From Nitrosomonas communis (GTDB lineage Bacteria; Pseudomonadota; Gammaproteobacteria; Burkholderiales; Nitrosomonadaceae): a stretch of 64,000 nucleotides of DNA. This document shows positions 48,496-58,031 of this stretch, piece by piece. Where the stretch lies: the NCBI RefSeq assembly GCF_001007935.1, contig NZ_CP011451.1, positions 2,046,001-2,110,000 on the forward strand, given 5' to 3'. Positions within the stretch are counted from its first letter, which is position 1. Each line of letters starts with the position of its first letter. The notes under the pieces are model-generated. The model was given only the letters and a program-made list of their open reading frames with translations. It searched no databases and had not been told where the DNA came from. Both the position numbers and the translations under genes were made by a program.

Positions 48496-49265
48496 ACACC
48501 AAACCTTACTTGTTCATCACAATTATCACGGTCGCATTTATTTTTTTGATCGGCACGGTGCATGAGGCCGCCGCCCGTTTAGGCGGGGGAGGTGGAAGAG
48601 CGTCTGCCGGTGGTGCACGGGCGGGTGGTGGTGGTGCGAGGGCGGCTGGTGCTGGTTTTTCCCGTAGTGGTGCTGCCGCAAGCGGCAGCTTCTCGTACAG
48701 CTCGTCCCGAGGTGCAGCAGCAAGATCTGGCGCTCCAGCAGCCTCTGCATCGAGAACAGCCAGCCGATCGCAGGCTGCGCAGACAAGAGCGACGGGCCGG
48801 GCAGAAACCCGGGAAGGGCGCCAGGAAGGCTATACAGAACGTACCGATATCCGTCAGCAGCAACAAACTGCGCGGGCGGGTGAACGGACTGAGCGAGCAG
48901 GGGAGCGGACGGAACGAACTCAAGCCAGAGCGGACACCAGGGAGAGTTATGCGGGTCACTATTATGATGAACATGGGCACTATCATGATGATGACGACTG
49001 GGATGACGGTGAAGTTGCAGCGTTGGCGATTGGTGCTGCAGTAGTGGGCGGAGTAGTTGGGTATGCAGCGGGTCAATCAACAGCGACGCCATCCTCTACC
49101 GTCGTCTACAGTGCGCCTCCATCATCGGGTTATGCTAGCCTGCCCTGTTCTCCCTACACAACTGTGGTGCAAGGGGTGACCTACCACCAATGTGGTTCTA
49201 CCTGGTACACTCAGGCTTACGGGGGAAATGGTGTTTCGTATGTGCCTGTAGCAGCGCCTTATTAA
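48492..49265 (+). CDS. Gly/Ala-rich exported or membrane protein
   Basis: 257 residues with an N-terminal hydrophobic signal, a Gly/Ala/Arg/Ser-rich stretch (about 30-100), a charged repeat (AGERTERAGERTERTQARAD), an acidic His/Asp/Tyr patch (YYDEHGHYHDDDDWDD) that could bind metal, a hydrophobic glycine-rich segment (ALAIGAAVVGGVVGYAAG) and a Cys-containing C-terminal domain (LPCSPYTTVVQGVTYHQCGS). The start overlaps the DUF2092 stop. GC-rich and low-complexity, hence many mirror frames. Function unknown; the operon suggests the envelope. Confidence 0.8.
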   Translation: MNTKPYLFITIITVAFIFLIGTVHEAAARLGGGGGRASAGGARAGGGGARAAGAGFSRSGAAASGSFSYSSSRGAAARSGAPAASASRTASRSQAAQTRATGRAETREGRQEGYTERTDIRQQQQTARAGERTERAGERTERTQARADTRESYAGHYYDEHGHYHDDDDWDDGEVAALAIGAAVVGGVVGYAAGQSTATPSSTVVYSAPPSSGYASLPCSPYTTVVQGVTYHQCGSTWYTQAYGGNGVSYVPVAAPY

Positions 49266-49443
49266 GTAGTTGGTGGAAGAGGCTGCTACTTTCATTAAAT
49301 AGATTAAGTATATTGGAAGATCAAATTTATATTAGGACGAGGTAATGCCCCGTTCTTTGGGGTAATTAACTTAAAAACTAGCTAAATCCATTGTCTTGAA
49401 GCCATCTGGTCGCGCTGTTTTCAATCTATTGGTACAGACTCGG

Positions 49444-50379
49444 ATGAGGAGGCTTTATAAGTTTGAAAGTCTGAAGTTAACTCGTTTTGCGGCAGCGATG
49501 CTTGCTCTGGTTGCTTTAGGTGCTAACGGGCAGGTCATCGAGCCGCGCACTTATACCAACGCGCCTGTAGGACTGAATTTTCTGGTGACTGGTTATAACT
49601 TTATCGGAGGCGGGGTAGGTACCGATCCAGCGCTGCCGATTGAGGATACCAAGGTTGAGATCCATTCTACGTTTTTTGCTTATGCTCGCTCATTGGATTT
49701 CTTCGGTAAATCGGCAAAATTCGATGTGGTGCAGCCGCTCTCCTGGGCATCGGGCAGTGCCACAGTTACGGACCAATTTCGCGATCGGGAAATATTTGGA
49801 CCTGCCGACACAAGATTCCGCTTTGCAGTCAATTTCTTCGGCGCGCCGGCACTTTCTATGAAAGATTTTGCAAATTATCGACAAGACACGGTTATTGGCG
49901 CCAGCGTAGAAGTGACGGCGCCCAGCGGGCAGTACAATGAAGACAAACTTCTCAATATCGGCAACAACCGCTGGTCCATCAGGCCGGAAATTGGCATTTC
50001 AAAGAATTTAGGGCCTTTTATATTGGAACTTGCCGGAAGCGTCCAGTTTTATACAGCAAATGACGATTTTCTTAGTAGCAGAGTACGTGAACAGGATCCT
50101 GTTTACTCTCTACAGGGACACCTTATCTACAGTTTTGGAAACGGTATTTGGTTTGCCGTGGATGGCACCTTTTACACTGGTGGGCAGACTATTGTAGATG
50201 GTGTGAGAAGAGGGGGCAAGCTGGAAAACTCACGAGCAGGTGTGACCCTTTCTCTGCCTGTGAATCGACATAACTCGGTCAAACTGTTTTTCAATACGGG
50301 CGTCTCAGTTCGTACAGGTAGTGATTTCAACGCGGTTGGAATTAACTGGCAATATCGTTTCGGTGGGAATATTCATTGA
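49444..50379 (+). CDS. Outer-membrane beta-barrel, phenol MetA-pathway (transporter-like) family
   Basis: About 311 residues from ATG 49444; an upstream TTG (49396) is open, and neither has a clear ribosome site. Signal peptide near LTRFAAAMLALVALGANG. The mature part has alternating amphipathic strands typical of the Phenol_MetA_deg family: PVGLNFLVTGYNFIGGG, FDVVQPLSWASGSA, DTVIGASVEVTAPSGQY, RWSIRPEIGISKNLGPFILEL, and the C-terminal VGINWQYRFGG. Such proteins are predicted outer-membrane channels. Closes the SYLF operon, 180 bp after the Gly-rich gene. Confidence 0.75.
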   Translation: MRRLYKFESLKLTRFAAAMLALVALGANGQVIEPRTYTNAPVGLNFLVTGYNFIGGGVGTDPALPIEDTKVEIHSTFFAYARSLDFFGKSAKFDVVQPLSWASGSATVTDQFRDREIFGPADTRFRFAVNFFGAPALSMKDFANYRQDTVIGASVEVTAPSGQYNEDKLLNIGNNRWSIRPEIGISKNLGPFILELAGSVQFYTANDDFLSSRVREQDPVYSLQGHLIYSFGNGIWFAVDGTFYTGGQTIVDGVRRGGKLENSRAGVTLSLPVNRHNSVKLFFNTGVSVRTGSDFNAVGINWQYRFGGNIH

Positions 50380-50555
50380 GACGCCGGATCCTTATAATAT
50401 ATCTCGAACTTCCTTAAAAGCATGCGCTGCAGCTATCTGCTAAGACCAAGTGCTTGGATTCAGAACGCCGCATGAGATATTCTTCGGAGTGTCGGTAAGT
50501 TATGCCAATCAGTCTTCAGAAGTTGCACTTCGAATTTGAATCCACGGATTATTTC

Positions 50556-50571
50556 TACGTGTTCATACGTA
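50556..50571 (+). promoter_or_regulatory. Recurrent palindrome upstream of the sulfotransferase gene
   Basis: TACGTGTTCATACGTA, preceded by ATTTC and followed by a T-rich stretch; GAATAC sits exactly 20 nt on (50592-50597). Gene start at 50638. Confidence 0.6.
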
Positions 50572-50637
50572 TTTCATTAATCAGCATATTTGAATACTCT
50601 AATCGCATATCATGTTTCAGTAAAAAGGGGCGCAATT

Positions 50638-51699
50638 ATGCAAGCTTTCCGGCAAATGACTCAACTTTCACGCTTTCCTGATTTCTTCGTGGTAGGTGCA
50701 CCGCGTTGCGCTACGACATCCTTCTGCCGATATCTTGCACGAAATCCGCAGATATGCTTCTCTCGGCCAAAAGAAACCTATTTCTTTAGTCAACTTGATC
50801 ATGATTTATCTGAGAATGAATTGCAGCGAAATTACTTAAGCTGCTATTTCCCTTATTTTACTGCAGATTGTCGCGCCGTGGGTGAGGGCACCGTAACGTA
50901 CCTTTATCAGCCTGAAGCTATCAAACGGATTCAACAACACAATCCTGATGCACAGTTTATTGTTTTAGTGCGCGATCCGCTTGCCATGCTACCATCGTAT
51001 CATCAGCGATTGCGATATCTGCTGCAAGAGGATGAACCGGATTTTGAGAGAGCGTGGGCGCTCCAGTCGGCGCGAGCGCGAGGGGAGAATATTCCGAAGC
51101 GATGTCTTGATGCTCGATTGCTGGCATATAGTGAGATCGCAAAATTTGGTGCGCAAATACAGCAACTCTACGCCATCGCAGGACGCGAACGAACGCATGT
51201 GATCGTTTTCGATGATCTCGTGGCCGACCCGCTTCGCGTCTACCAGCGTGCCCTGGAGTTCCTTCACGTCGATTACGACGGACAGACCCGCTTTGAGCGG
51301 AAATACCAAAGCCGTATGTATCGGTATCGCTGGCTGCAGCAGTTACTTTATTTGCCAGTGATGCGTCATGGAAAAGTAATCGATACCCTGCAGCGTCGCC
51401 TGTCTCATTACAATCAGGATGGTTCAAAGCGTCGCAGCCTGATCAGCCGATTGGCTACTTGGAATACGATTCAGGCATCGCCGGCGCCGCTGTCTCCTAG
51501 GATGGCTGCTATTGTGCGCGAGGCGTTGCAAGCTGACATTCAGCTTCTTGCCAGCCTAATCGATCGCGATTTGAGAACATGGCTCGCCGCAAAAAAAGAT
51601 TATGCTACCTATCGCTTGCTGCCCTATTGGAAGAAGGCGGTATCTGTTCCGACAAAGGCAGGCTGCCAGCACTGTAAGTTTTCTCCGAAGTTGGAATAA
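50638..51699 (+). CDS. PAPS-dependent sulfotransferase
   Basis: About 353 residues from ATG 50638 (AAAAGGGG upstream; open from 50590). Transfers sulfate from PAPS to a carbohydrate or other acceptor. The 5'-phosphosulfate loop is [22 protein letters not shown] near the N-terminus, followed by PKETYFFSQ; the 3'-phosphate-binding segment is [21 protein letters not shown] near residue 105. The fold resembles the heparan sulfate N-sulfotransferase type seen in polysaccharide and lipid modification. No signal peptide. It directly abuts a glycosidase gene that has lost its 5' part, so it may have arrived by recombination at about 51700. Confidence 0.85.
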   Translation: MQAFRQMTQLSRFPDFFVVGAPRCATTSFCRYLARNPQICFSRPKETYFFSQLDHDLSENELQRNYLSCYFPYFTADCRAVGEGTVTYLYQPEAIKRIQQHNPDAQFIVLVRDPLAMLPSYHQRLRYLLQEDEPDFERAWALQSARARGENIPKRCLDARLLAYSEIAKFGAQIQQLYAIAGRERTHVIVFDDLVADPLRVYQRALEFLHVDYDGQTRFERKYQSRMYRYRWLQQLLYLPVMRHGKVIDTLQRRLSHYNQDGSKRRSLISRLATWNTIQASPAPLSPRMAAIVREALQADIQLLASLIDRDLRTWLAAKKDYATYRLLPYWKKAVSVPTKAGCQHCKFSPKLE

Positions 51700-51715
51700 T
51701 AGCATAGGCAATACT

Positions 51716-52270
51716 GGTTGCTTGAGTATTCGCTCGATTTCCAAGTTTCACAAGCAGCACCCGTATGTATTTCACGTGAATGGTCAGGAGTACCGGGTCG
51801 ATTACCTGTCGGCTGAGTCGAATACTGGCATGTTTGGCGGCAACTCCAACTGGCGCGGCCCGGTATGGATGCCGGTGAATGTGCTTATTATCCGCGCTTT
51901 ATTGAGTTTTTATCTTTATTACGGTGATCACTTCAAAATTGAATGTCCCACTGGCTCTGGCAGAATGATGAATTTGTTTGAAGTGAGCAAGGAGATTGCC
52001 GATCGGCTCGCACGCATCTTCCTCAGGAATGAACAAGGCAGGCGACCGGTGTATGGGGGTAGCGAGAAATTTCAGACTGATCCCTACTGGCGCGATTATA
52101 TTCTGTTCTATGAGTATTTTCATGGTGACAATGGGGCAGGATTGGGCGCGAGCCACCAGACCGGCTGGACCGGACTGGTGGCGAAGACTATCCAATTGTT
52201 CGGATTGCTTGATGCCGAACGGTTCCTGGAATCGGGCAGGCAGGCTGCATTCAAGAAAAACGAGGTATGA
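51716..52270 (+). pseudogene. GH63-like glucosidase, C-terminal fragment
   Basis: In this frame similarity to the C-terminal part of MGH1/GH63-type glycosidases begins near 51720 ([17 protein letters not shown]) and runs to the natural stop at 52270: [87 protein letters not shown]. The upstream half (several hundred residues of (alpha/alpha)6 barrel) is absent and replaced by the sulfotransferase gene. The frame is open back to 51602 but that part is out of phase sulfotransferase sequence. The stop overlaps the GH13 start (ATGA), so the original gene pair was coupled. Confidence 0.8.
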
Positions 52271-53754
52271 ATGCCTGGCCGAAGTACCCGCTGATCTATG
52301 AAATCAACACCTGGGTGTGGCTAGGTGAATTGACCCGTGAGGCGACACGACAGTATACACTAGCGTCAGTCCCTGATAGCGAGTGGGATCAGATTGCTTC
52401 ATTGGGATTCGATGCGGTCTGGTTGATGGGCGTGTGGGAACGGAGCCCTGCTAGCATTGCCATATCGATGCGCAACGAAGGTCTGCTTGCAGATTTTCGC
52501 CTGGCCCTCCCTGATTTTTTGCCGGAGGATAATGTGGGCTCACCTTATTGCGTGCGGCGCTATGTGGTGGATCAACACCTGGGAGGAGCGAAAGGATTAG
52601 CGATTGCCAGAAGCAAACTCGCTGAGCGAGGGGTACGTTTGATTCTAGACTTTGTGCCGAACCATGTTGCTCATGATCACCTATGGGCATTTGAGCATCC
52701 TGAATACTTCATTCAGGGAACTCAGGAAGATCTGATACGCGATCCTCACTCATTCGTGTCCGTCAACGGCCGTGTGTACGCTTGTGGGCGTGACCCTTAC
52801 TTTCCCGCCTGGGAAGATGTGCTTCAACTGAATGCGTTCAACGCTGGCCTGCGTGATGTTGTCATCGCAACAATGTGTGATATTGCGGAGCAATGCGATG
52901 GTGTGCGCTGCGACATGGCCATGTTGCTGATGAATACCATTTTCCACCAAACATGGGGTGATCGCGCAGGTCGAGTTCCAGAAGTTGATTATTGGCTGCA
53001 AGTGACTCCAGCTGTCGAAAAGAAGCATCCACAGTTCCTATTTATTGCCGAGGCTTACTGGGAGATGGAATGGGCACTGCAGCAGCAAGGTTTCGATTAT
53101 TGTTATGACAAGCGTCTTTATGATCGCCTTGAGCATGATACTGCCGAGAGCGTTTACCTGCATCTCTGTGCCGATCTGCCCTATCAGGAAAAGCTCGTTC
53201 GCTTTATTGAGAACCACGACGAACCGCGCGCTGCTATGACGTTTACTGATCAGCGAGCACGGGTTGCTGCGGTAACGTTTGCGACATTGCCTGGTGCCAG
53301 GCTGTTTCATGAAGGACAATTCGAGGGACGCCGTGTAAAACTGCCCGTGTTCCTGCGCCGCCGCCCCGATGAAACCGTGGACCAGAATTTTCAGCGGTTT
53401 TACTACACCCTTCTTGAAACTCTGCGCAGCAAAGACTTCCAGGAGGGGGAATGGGAATTGTGCGAACGAATCGGCTGGCCGGACGATGATAGCTATCTGA
53501 ATGTGGTCGCCTGGTGTTGGCAAAAAAATACTGATCGCCACCTGATTGTCGTTAATCTCTCAGCAAACCATTCTAAGGCGAGGGTGAGATTACCGTGGAC
53601 GGATCTCGTCGGATATCCCTGGCAGTTGAGCGATCCGTTGCAGACAAGAGTATTTGATCGGTCGGGTGATGAACTTCAAGTATCAGGTTTGTACGTAGAA
53701 TTAGCACCATGGGGTTATCACTTTTTCTGCTGTGAGCGTAATTGGTCGAGCTGA
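52267..53754 (+). CDS. Alpha-amylase family (GH13) enzyme
   Basis: 495 residues, cytosolic. GH13 barrel with conserved regions: [24 protein letters not shown] with the nucleophile Asp, FIAEAYWE with the acid Glu, [11 protein letters not shown] with the third Asp; C-terminal beta domain from about 410 ([20 protein letters not shown]). Unlike GlgX it lacks a CBM48. It belongs with small soluble GH13 glucosidases found next to GH63-type enzymes; substrate unknown. Translationally coupled to the broken GH63 frame. Confidence 0.85.
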   Translation: MNAWPKYPLIYEINTWVWLGELTREATRQYTLASVPDSEWDQIASLGFDAVWLMGVWERSPASIAISMRNEGLLADFRLALPDFLPEDNVGSPYCVRRYVVDQHLGGAKGLAIARSKLAERGVRLILDFVPNHVAHDHLWAFEHPEYFIQGTQEDLIRDPHSFVSVNGRVYACGRDPYFPAWEDVLQLNAFNAGLRDVVIATMCDIAEQCDGVRCDMAMLLMNTIFHQTWGDRAGRVPEVDYWLQVTPAVEKKHPQFLFIAEAYWEMEWALQQQGFDYCYDKRLYDRLEHDTAESVYLHLCADLPYQEKLVRFIENHDEPRAAMTFTDQRARVAAVTFATLPGARLFHEGQFEGRRVKLPVFLRRRPDETVDQNFQRFYYTLLETLRSKDFQEGEWELCERIGWPDDDSYLNVVAWCWQKNTDRHLIVVNLSANHSKARVRLPWTDLVGYPWQLSDPLQTRVFDRSGDELQVSGLYVELAPWGYHFFCCERNWSS

Positions 53755-53927
53755 ATTCGGGAGACAGCGGATATAACGACGGAGGAATGAATAGGAAAGC
53801 ATAAATCGGGTTTGTGGCAAGCTTCAGCACCCTCTAAAGCAGGATGGATAGGGCTTGTCCCAACAGAGGCCATTTGCTTTGTTTCTTTTTCCGCGTGATC
53901 ATTCTTACGGGCTGCGGTGAATTTGCC

Positions 53928-54248
53928 ATGCATGATGTGGATAGTCTGTTATTCCCTGGTTTTTACAGATCAGAAGTTGTCGGTTTTTTAGCAGAATTAG
54001 GAATAACTTTTGCCGCTCTGCCAGATTTGATCGGGATGATTAAACGAAGGTCAAGCAAAGGCATGAACCCCAGGATGGCCGCTATTATGGGTACTTTCCA
54101 AATTTTATGGGTTTAGTACGGGTTGTTGATCTTTTCAAGACCTGTCATCCTTTGGAATATTATCGCGGTGATCACTAATTTCTTTGTGGTGGGCGCTTAT
54201 TTTTACTTTGCTCGTAAAGAAAAAATAGGTCAAGGTCAACCGAGCTAA
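53928..54248 (+). pseudogene. SemiSWEET-like sugar transporter with one in-frame TAG
   Basis: 106 codons from ATG 53928 to the TAA at 54246. Three hydrophobic helices in the SemiSWEET order: FYRSEVVGFLAELGITFAALPDLI, MAAIMGTFQILWV and LLIFSRPVILWNIIAVITNFFVVGAYFYF, with a PDLI and KGMNP loop typical of the family. TAG at 54114-54116 falls between WV and YG (family: LWxxYG), probably in place of Trp or Tyr. The reading frame on both sides is intact. SemiSWEETs are small dimeric sugar facilitators; it lies by GH63 and GH13 genes, which fits sugar uptake. No good ribosome site is seen. Confidence 0.7.
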
Positions 54249-54426
54249 TGAATTTAGCTAGATTTTATGAGCGAAGCGATGTCACCATCTGAATGGACTG
54301 TTGGGCAAACTGGATAAGTGCAAAATTGATCTTTTTCAGACTTGGTCTGTTGAAGATAAGGGATGAATAAAGTTTATTATGGATCTACAACGATCAGCAT
54401 CCATCTGCAGTGGAGGCATTGATGAT

Positions 54427-55180
54427 ATGGTTCACATCTTTAGTTTCCAGACAAAGATTAGGGTAGCAGGGCTGATCTTTCTCATCCTTTTTATGGCAGG
54501 CAGGGTGTGGAAGCGTCCAGCCTAGATGGGTAGTACGCACCACATCGACGCTATTTTCTTCCTCCTCGAATTCAACAGGCTTGGAAGGGGAAGTGGTGGC
54601 CCTGTTCACACCCTTAGCGTCGACATCCTCTCGGGGCGATGAAGCCGTATTGAGCCTATATCTTGCGGAATCCATTAAAAAAATCGCTCCAACTTGGAAG
54701 ATAATGGATGAACAGCAAACAATCGCCCTGATTAACCGTCACGGCCTGGCAGAAGAGTATACCTGCTTGCGCCAGGGCGTTGATCAAAGTCATGTCCTGA
54801 ATCGGGAATTACTTCAAAAAATCGGGAAAAGTATAGAGGCGCGATACGTACTTCAGCCCAGATTGGCATACATTTCACAAACTATGACGGACCGTTTGGA
54901 TGCGCCAGTCACTCCATTCGTGATTTTGCAGACCCGTTCTGCTGTTATGAGACTTTCCCTGCAACTATGGGACACCATCAGCGGTGAACCTGTATGGTCC
55001 TCCGCAGCCGAATCTGTCGTGGTAGGGGAAACGGCGAGCCTGGAGCCCATGTTTATCAAAGACGCTGCTCGAGCCGCATTCGGTGGTATGTTAGTAGACT
55101 TGCTGACTAAAAAAACGTCATCGGAATATAGTCGTCTGAACCATTTTCTTGACAGTTTGATCCAAGAGAAAAACAAATGA
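54427..55180 (+). pseudogene. Lipoprotein with a 4-bp duplication in the signal peptide
   Basis: ATG 54427 with GGAGG about 10 nt upstream begins a signal (MVHIFSFQTKIRVAGLIFLI...FMA), after which the frame breaks. The next frame resumes directly at GCGSVQPRW and continues to 55180. GGCAGGCA at about 54495-54502 is a tandem 4-bp repeat; removing one unit restores lipobox FMAGC followed by GSVQ. The 225-residue body (VVALFTPLASTSSRGDEAVLSLYLAESIKK, ARYVLQPRLAYISQ, LQLWDTISGEPVWSSAAES) resembles uncharacterised envelope lipoproteins. A leaderless product from TTG 54581 is possible but unlikely to be exported. Confidence 0.7.
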
Positions 55181-55324
55181 GATAAGCCAGCGGAACGGTA
55201 GGTAAGAGCTGCTGCAGGCCAGGGTAGGGCGCATTTCTTTGTGTACTTTTTTTGTCTGGACTGCCGTATGACCCGACGGCATTCAACGGATTCGGGAGTA
55301 TAAAATAACGATTGAGGAGGTTTC

Positions 55325-55951
55325 ATGCTACTCCCTAAAAAAAATCCAAAATCTACTTTAACCTGGGTTGCGATATTATCCATCGTACTTCAAGGTCAAG
55401 CATCTTATCTGTCAACTGGCCTAGAGGGTGTGGAGTGCCATCAAATCAAGGATGAAAATGTGCTTGACCGCTTTAAAGCTAAACAAGTCGATGTGTCTGC
55501 TGTAAATCTCAAATCGATTATCTTCAAATCGAAGGTATATCAGATTGGACCCGTGACCCTTACTCAGGACGAATTTCGTGCATCAGCTGCTCCAGATTCT
55601 GTGTCTGAAGTAGTTGTGAAACTTACCGATAAGCGGGCATTCGGGGTGCTGAACGGCAAAATGGTGGGCGTAGTCGAGGCAATCACGACTTTGGGTGGAA
55701 CGAGTACGTTCTACGAACTTGCACTGTTAACTGAAAGTACTGAACATGCCCAAGGCTGGACAAATACTGATACTGTTCTTCTGGGCGATCGAGTAAGGGT
55801 ACATTCGTTAGCAATTGAGCGTGATCACGTCACAATTGTGATGACGATGCATCGCCCGCAAGACGCGATGTGCTGCCCGACGCTCACGGTCATAAAGCGC
55901 TTTGCTATCCGGGGTGACCGCCTCGTCATGGTCAGCGAAGGAACATACTAG
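55325..55951 (+). CDS. Exported protein with C-terminal MCCPT motif, unknown
   Basis: 208 residues, signal peptide-like N-terminus (LTWVAILSIVLQGQA). The mature part matches an uncharacterised beta-rich family: VVVKLTDKRAFGVLNGKMVGVVEAITTLGGTSTFYELALL, then LGDRVRVHSLAIERDHVTIVMTMH and AMCCPTLTVIKRFAI. GAGGAGG before the ATG. Periplasmic by inference. Faces the minus-strand Gly-zipper gene (15 bp apart). Confidence 0.7.
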   Translation: MLLPKKNPKSTLTWVAILSIVLQGQASYLSTGLEGVECHQIKDENVLDRFKAKQVDVSAVNLKSIIFKSKVYQIGPVTLTQDEFRASAAPDSVSEVVVKLTDKRAFGVLNGKMVGVVEAITTLGGTSTFYELALLTESTEHAQGWTNTDTVLLGDRVRVHSLAIERDHVTIVMTMHRPQDAMCCPTLTVIKRFAIRGDRLVMVSEGTY

Positions 55952-55965
55952 AAACACTATCTCCT

Positions 55966-56232
55966 TTACTGTCCTTCCTGATAGCCTTTTTGGTAGGCAC
56001 GTTGCTCAGACTGTTTGTGTTTATCGTAAACATACCCACCTAACAAGCCCGCGCCTGCGCCAATGGCAGCCCCCATCCCTGCATTACCTGCTATTGCACC
56101 AATTACAGCGCCGGTTGCTGCGCCTCCTGCCGTTCCGGTCATCATTCTCTGTTCTGACTGAGTCATGCCTGCACATCCAGCTATACCCATTGAGATGACT
56201 GCTGCAATGATTAAATAAAGAATTTTTTTCAT
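55966..56232 (-). CDS. Glycine-zipper lipoprotein (YMGG-like)
   Basis: 88 residues with lipobox GIAGC and a hydrophobic Gly/Ala zipper (GTAGGAATGAVIGAIAGNAGMGAAIGAGAGLLGGYVYD) followed by a charged tail. Such proteins sit in or across the outer membrane; function unknown. AGGAG before the ATG. One of two Gly-zipper genes here (also 59590). Confidence 0.8.
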   Translation of the reverse strand: MKKILYLIIAAVISMGIAGCAGMTQSEQRMMTGTAGGAATGAVIGAIAGNAGMGAAIGAGAGLLGGYVYDKHKQSEQRAYQKGYQEGQ

Positions 56233-56275
56233 GCTATCGCTCCTAAAAATTATCGAATGGAATTAGCAGTAACCG

Positions 56276-56668
56276 TTATCCTACACATGGAAATTTCTCT
56301 ATCAGATATTTCATTACGGTATCAACGGCTCGCTCCTTCAGGTATTCTGGATGAGCTTTCATCCATTCGACATAATTTGCTATGGCTTGGTTGCGTGACG
56401 GCTTAGGATCAGGCGGGCAAACCAAAGGGCTGAGCCCGGGATTACTGTAGAAATCTTGCTGATACTGATAAACGCCGACCAGGTAGCCATGGCAGAAGTG
56501 GATAGCTTCTTTGTAAAGGGGATCTGCTGGTGAGGCTGTACATAACTCGATGATATCCTGCGCATTCCTTGCCAGAAAATTATCTTTTGTGGCAGCCTGA
56601 GACTGTGTTGTTAGGCACCCTGCCATAATAATTGCTATGAAGCATTTTTGACAAATAGTAAGATGCAT
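56276..56668 (-). CDS. Rap1a/Tai-like exported protein
   Basis: About 130 residues from ATG 56668 (AAGGAA 6 nt upstream; ATG 56683 also open). Signal MHLTICQKCFIAIIMAGC...SQA. The mature core ELCTASPADPLYKEAIHFCHGYLVGVYQYQ and ANYVEWMKAHPEYLKERAVDTVMKYLIEKFPC fits the Rap1a/Tai family, best known as periplasmic immunity proteins against type VI amidase effectors, with conserved Cys pairs. Many chromosomal members have no known effector. It lies 17-32 bp downstream of a lipase-like lipoprotein on the same strand. Confidence 0.7.
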   Translation of the reverse strand: MHLTICQKCFIAIIMAGCLTTQSQAATKDNFLARNAQDIIELCTASPADPLYKEAIHFCHGYLVGVYQYQQDFYSNPGLSPLVCPPDPKPSRNQAIANYVEWMKAHPEYLKERAVDTVMKYLIEKFPCVG

Positions 56669-56699
56669 GATTTTTTCCTTCATGAGTTAAATAATTTAT

Positions 56700-58031
56700 T
56701 CACTTATCGCCTATTTTGGTAAATTCACATCTTTCTTTAATAAGCGGCGAGGTATGCGGATTGCCGATGCCATTGGCAATCAGCGCGACCACCCGATCAT
56801 CAATGAAATATCCCACATGGGCTTCCAGTGGATTAGCAAAGCCTTTGATATCAAAGGCATCAATAATTTTGGCTACGTTGATTGTGACGTTGGTAATGCT
56901 TGGGCATAATCGCGAATCCAGATATTTTTCGCTGAACTGATTGGGTATGCCATAACTTAATAAATCATTGGGGTCACTGAAAGCAATAATGGATGTATCG
57001 GTGAGCATACGCTGCGAGTAATGCGCACCTTCAGGTTTACAATAGGTTGCTTTCTGACCCACTACTTCGGGGGGGTCTCTGCCTAATTGCAGGAGCGGAA
57101 GCTGATTGGATAGCATGAAAACGGGGATATGTTTTTCACGGAGTGCTGCTATTGCTTTGGAGGTTGCTGCGGAAACAACCATTGATTTAAACTTTTCGTC
57201 TGATCCTAAACTGGCATACTTTTCCGGGTGTTCCAGCATATCGGCAATACGCTGGAAACCATCAATGGTGATACGGCTACCGAGACTATGTGAAATCACG
57301 ACATAGTCATCGCGCTCTATTTTGTCGATATGCGCATCGCCCAAGCCTCGGCAGACATGTTCTCCTTCCTTCGGAAGATCTTGCCAGTATTGTGTTGCCA
57401 TCCAACAGAATGATTGTGCGAATGCTGCCAGAATATGTTCCCTGATGCTGCCTAAATAAATAATAGGATCGGGCGTGGTGTCATTGGTGAATTCCTTTAG
57501 CCTACGATTGATTGTGGCTCTGCGAAAATCAATTTCTCCTGAAGTGTCAAATCTCAGCAGTGCTTTCTCTTCCAGAGAAAGCCTCGACCAGGCGAGTTCA
57601 TAAAATGTCAGCTTCTCACCGGTAGCTTCATTCAGCAGTTGGGTTGCGCGCAAATTACCCAGAGTTTTGTCAGGATATAAAGGTGAAACCAAAGTGATAT
57701 TCTTGGAATCGCCCGCACGACTGTTTAAATTTAATTCTTTGGCTAGTTTATTCAAGAATTCGGTGGAATAGCCTGGGATATGATCCCCTACACCATGCAC
57801 CATCGCGACTTTGGTCTCTCCCTGTGAGTTGATGAGGTGTGGTTTAATCCCTTCAAAAGGCATGCCCTCAACGATGCAGATGCGGGTATCTTCAGTTTCA
57901 GCTTTTTCCAGAAGAGCTTGTGTCACACCTTTGCTGATGCTACTGACACAACCCGATAAGAAAAAAGTGATTGAGAGAAAGAAAATTAACCCTCGATTTT
58001 TTCTACTCAGATAATAAGCGCTTGTCATCAT
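56700..58031 (-). CDS. Alpha/beta-hydrolase-like lipoprotein
   Basis: 443 residues with lipobox FLSGC. The hydrolase core: AMVHGVGDHIPGYSTEFLNKLAKEL (oxyanion region with HG), VVISHSLGSRITIDGF (Ser nucleophile in SHSLGS), and a late His candidate in PLEAHVGYF. Between them is a long helical insertion (about 110-225). It looks like a lipase or esterase of the envelope; substrate unknown. Ribosome site weak. The palindrome at 58281 with TAATAA 20 nt on faces this gene across a 224-nt leader. The Rap1a/Tai-like gene follows directly. Confidence 0.75.
   Translation of the reverse strand: MMTSAYYLSRKNRGLIFFLSITFFLSGCVSSISKGVTQALLEKAETEDTRICIVEGMPFEGIKPHLINSQGETKVAMVHGVGDHIPGYSTEFLNKLAKELNLNSRAGDSKNITLVSPLYPDKTLGNLRATQLLNEATGEKLTFYELAWSRLSLEEKALLRFDTSGEIDFRRATINRRLKEFTNDTTPDPIIYLGSIREHILAAFAQSFCWMATQYWQDLPKEGEHVCRGLGDAHIDKIERDDYVVISHSLGSRITIDGFQRIADMLEHPEKYASLGSDEKFKSMVVSAATSKAIAALREKHIPVFMLSNQLPLLQLGRDPPEVVGQKATYCKPEGAHYSQRMLTDTSIIAFSDPNDLLSYGIPNQFSEKYLDSRLCPSITNVTINVAKIIDAFDIKGFANPLEAHVGYFIDDRVVALIANGIGNPHTSPLIKERCEFTKIGDK

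Noticed and set aside
48538..49092. Long minus- and plus-strand frames inside the Gly/Ala-rich gene
   Set aside because: They are mirror frames caused by the GC-rich, low-complexity sequence; the coupled start and signal peptide support the frame 48492-49265.
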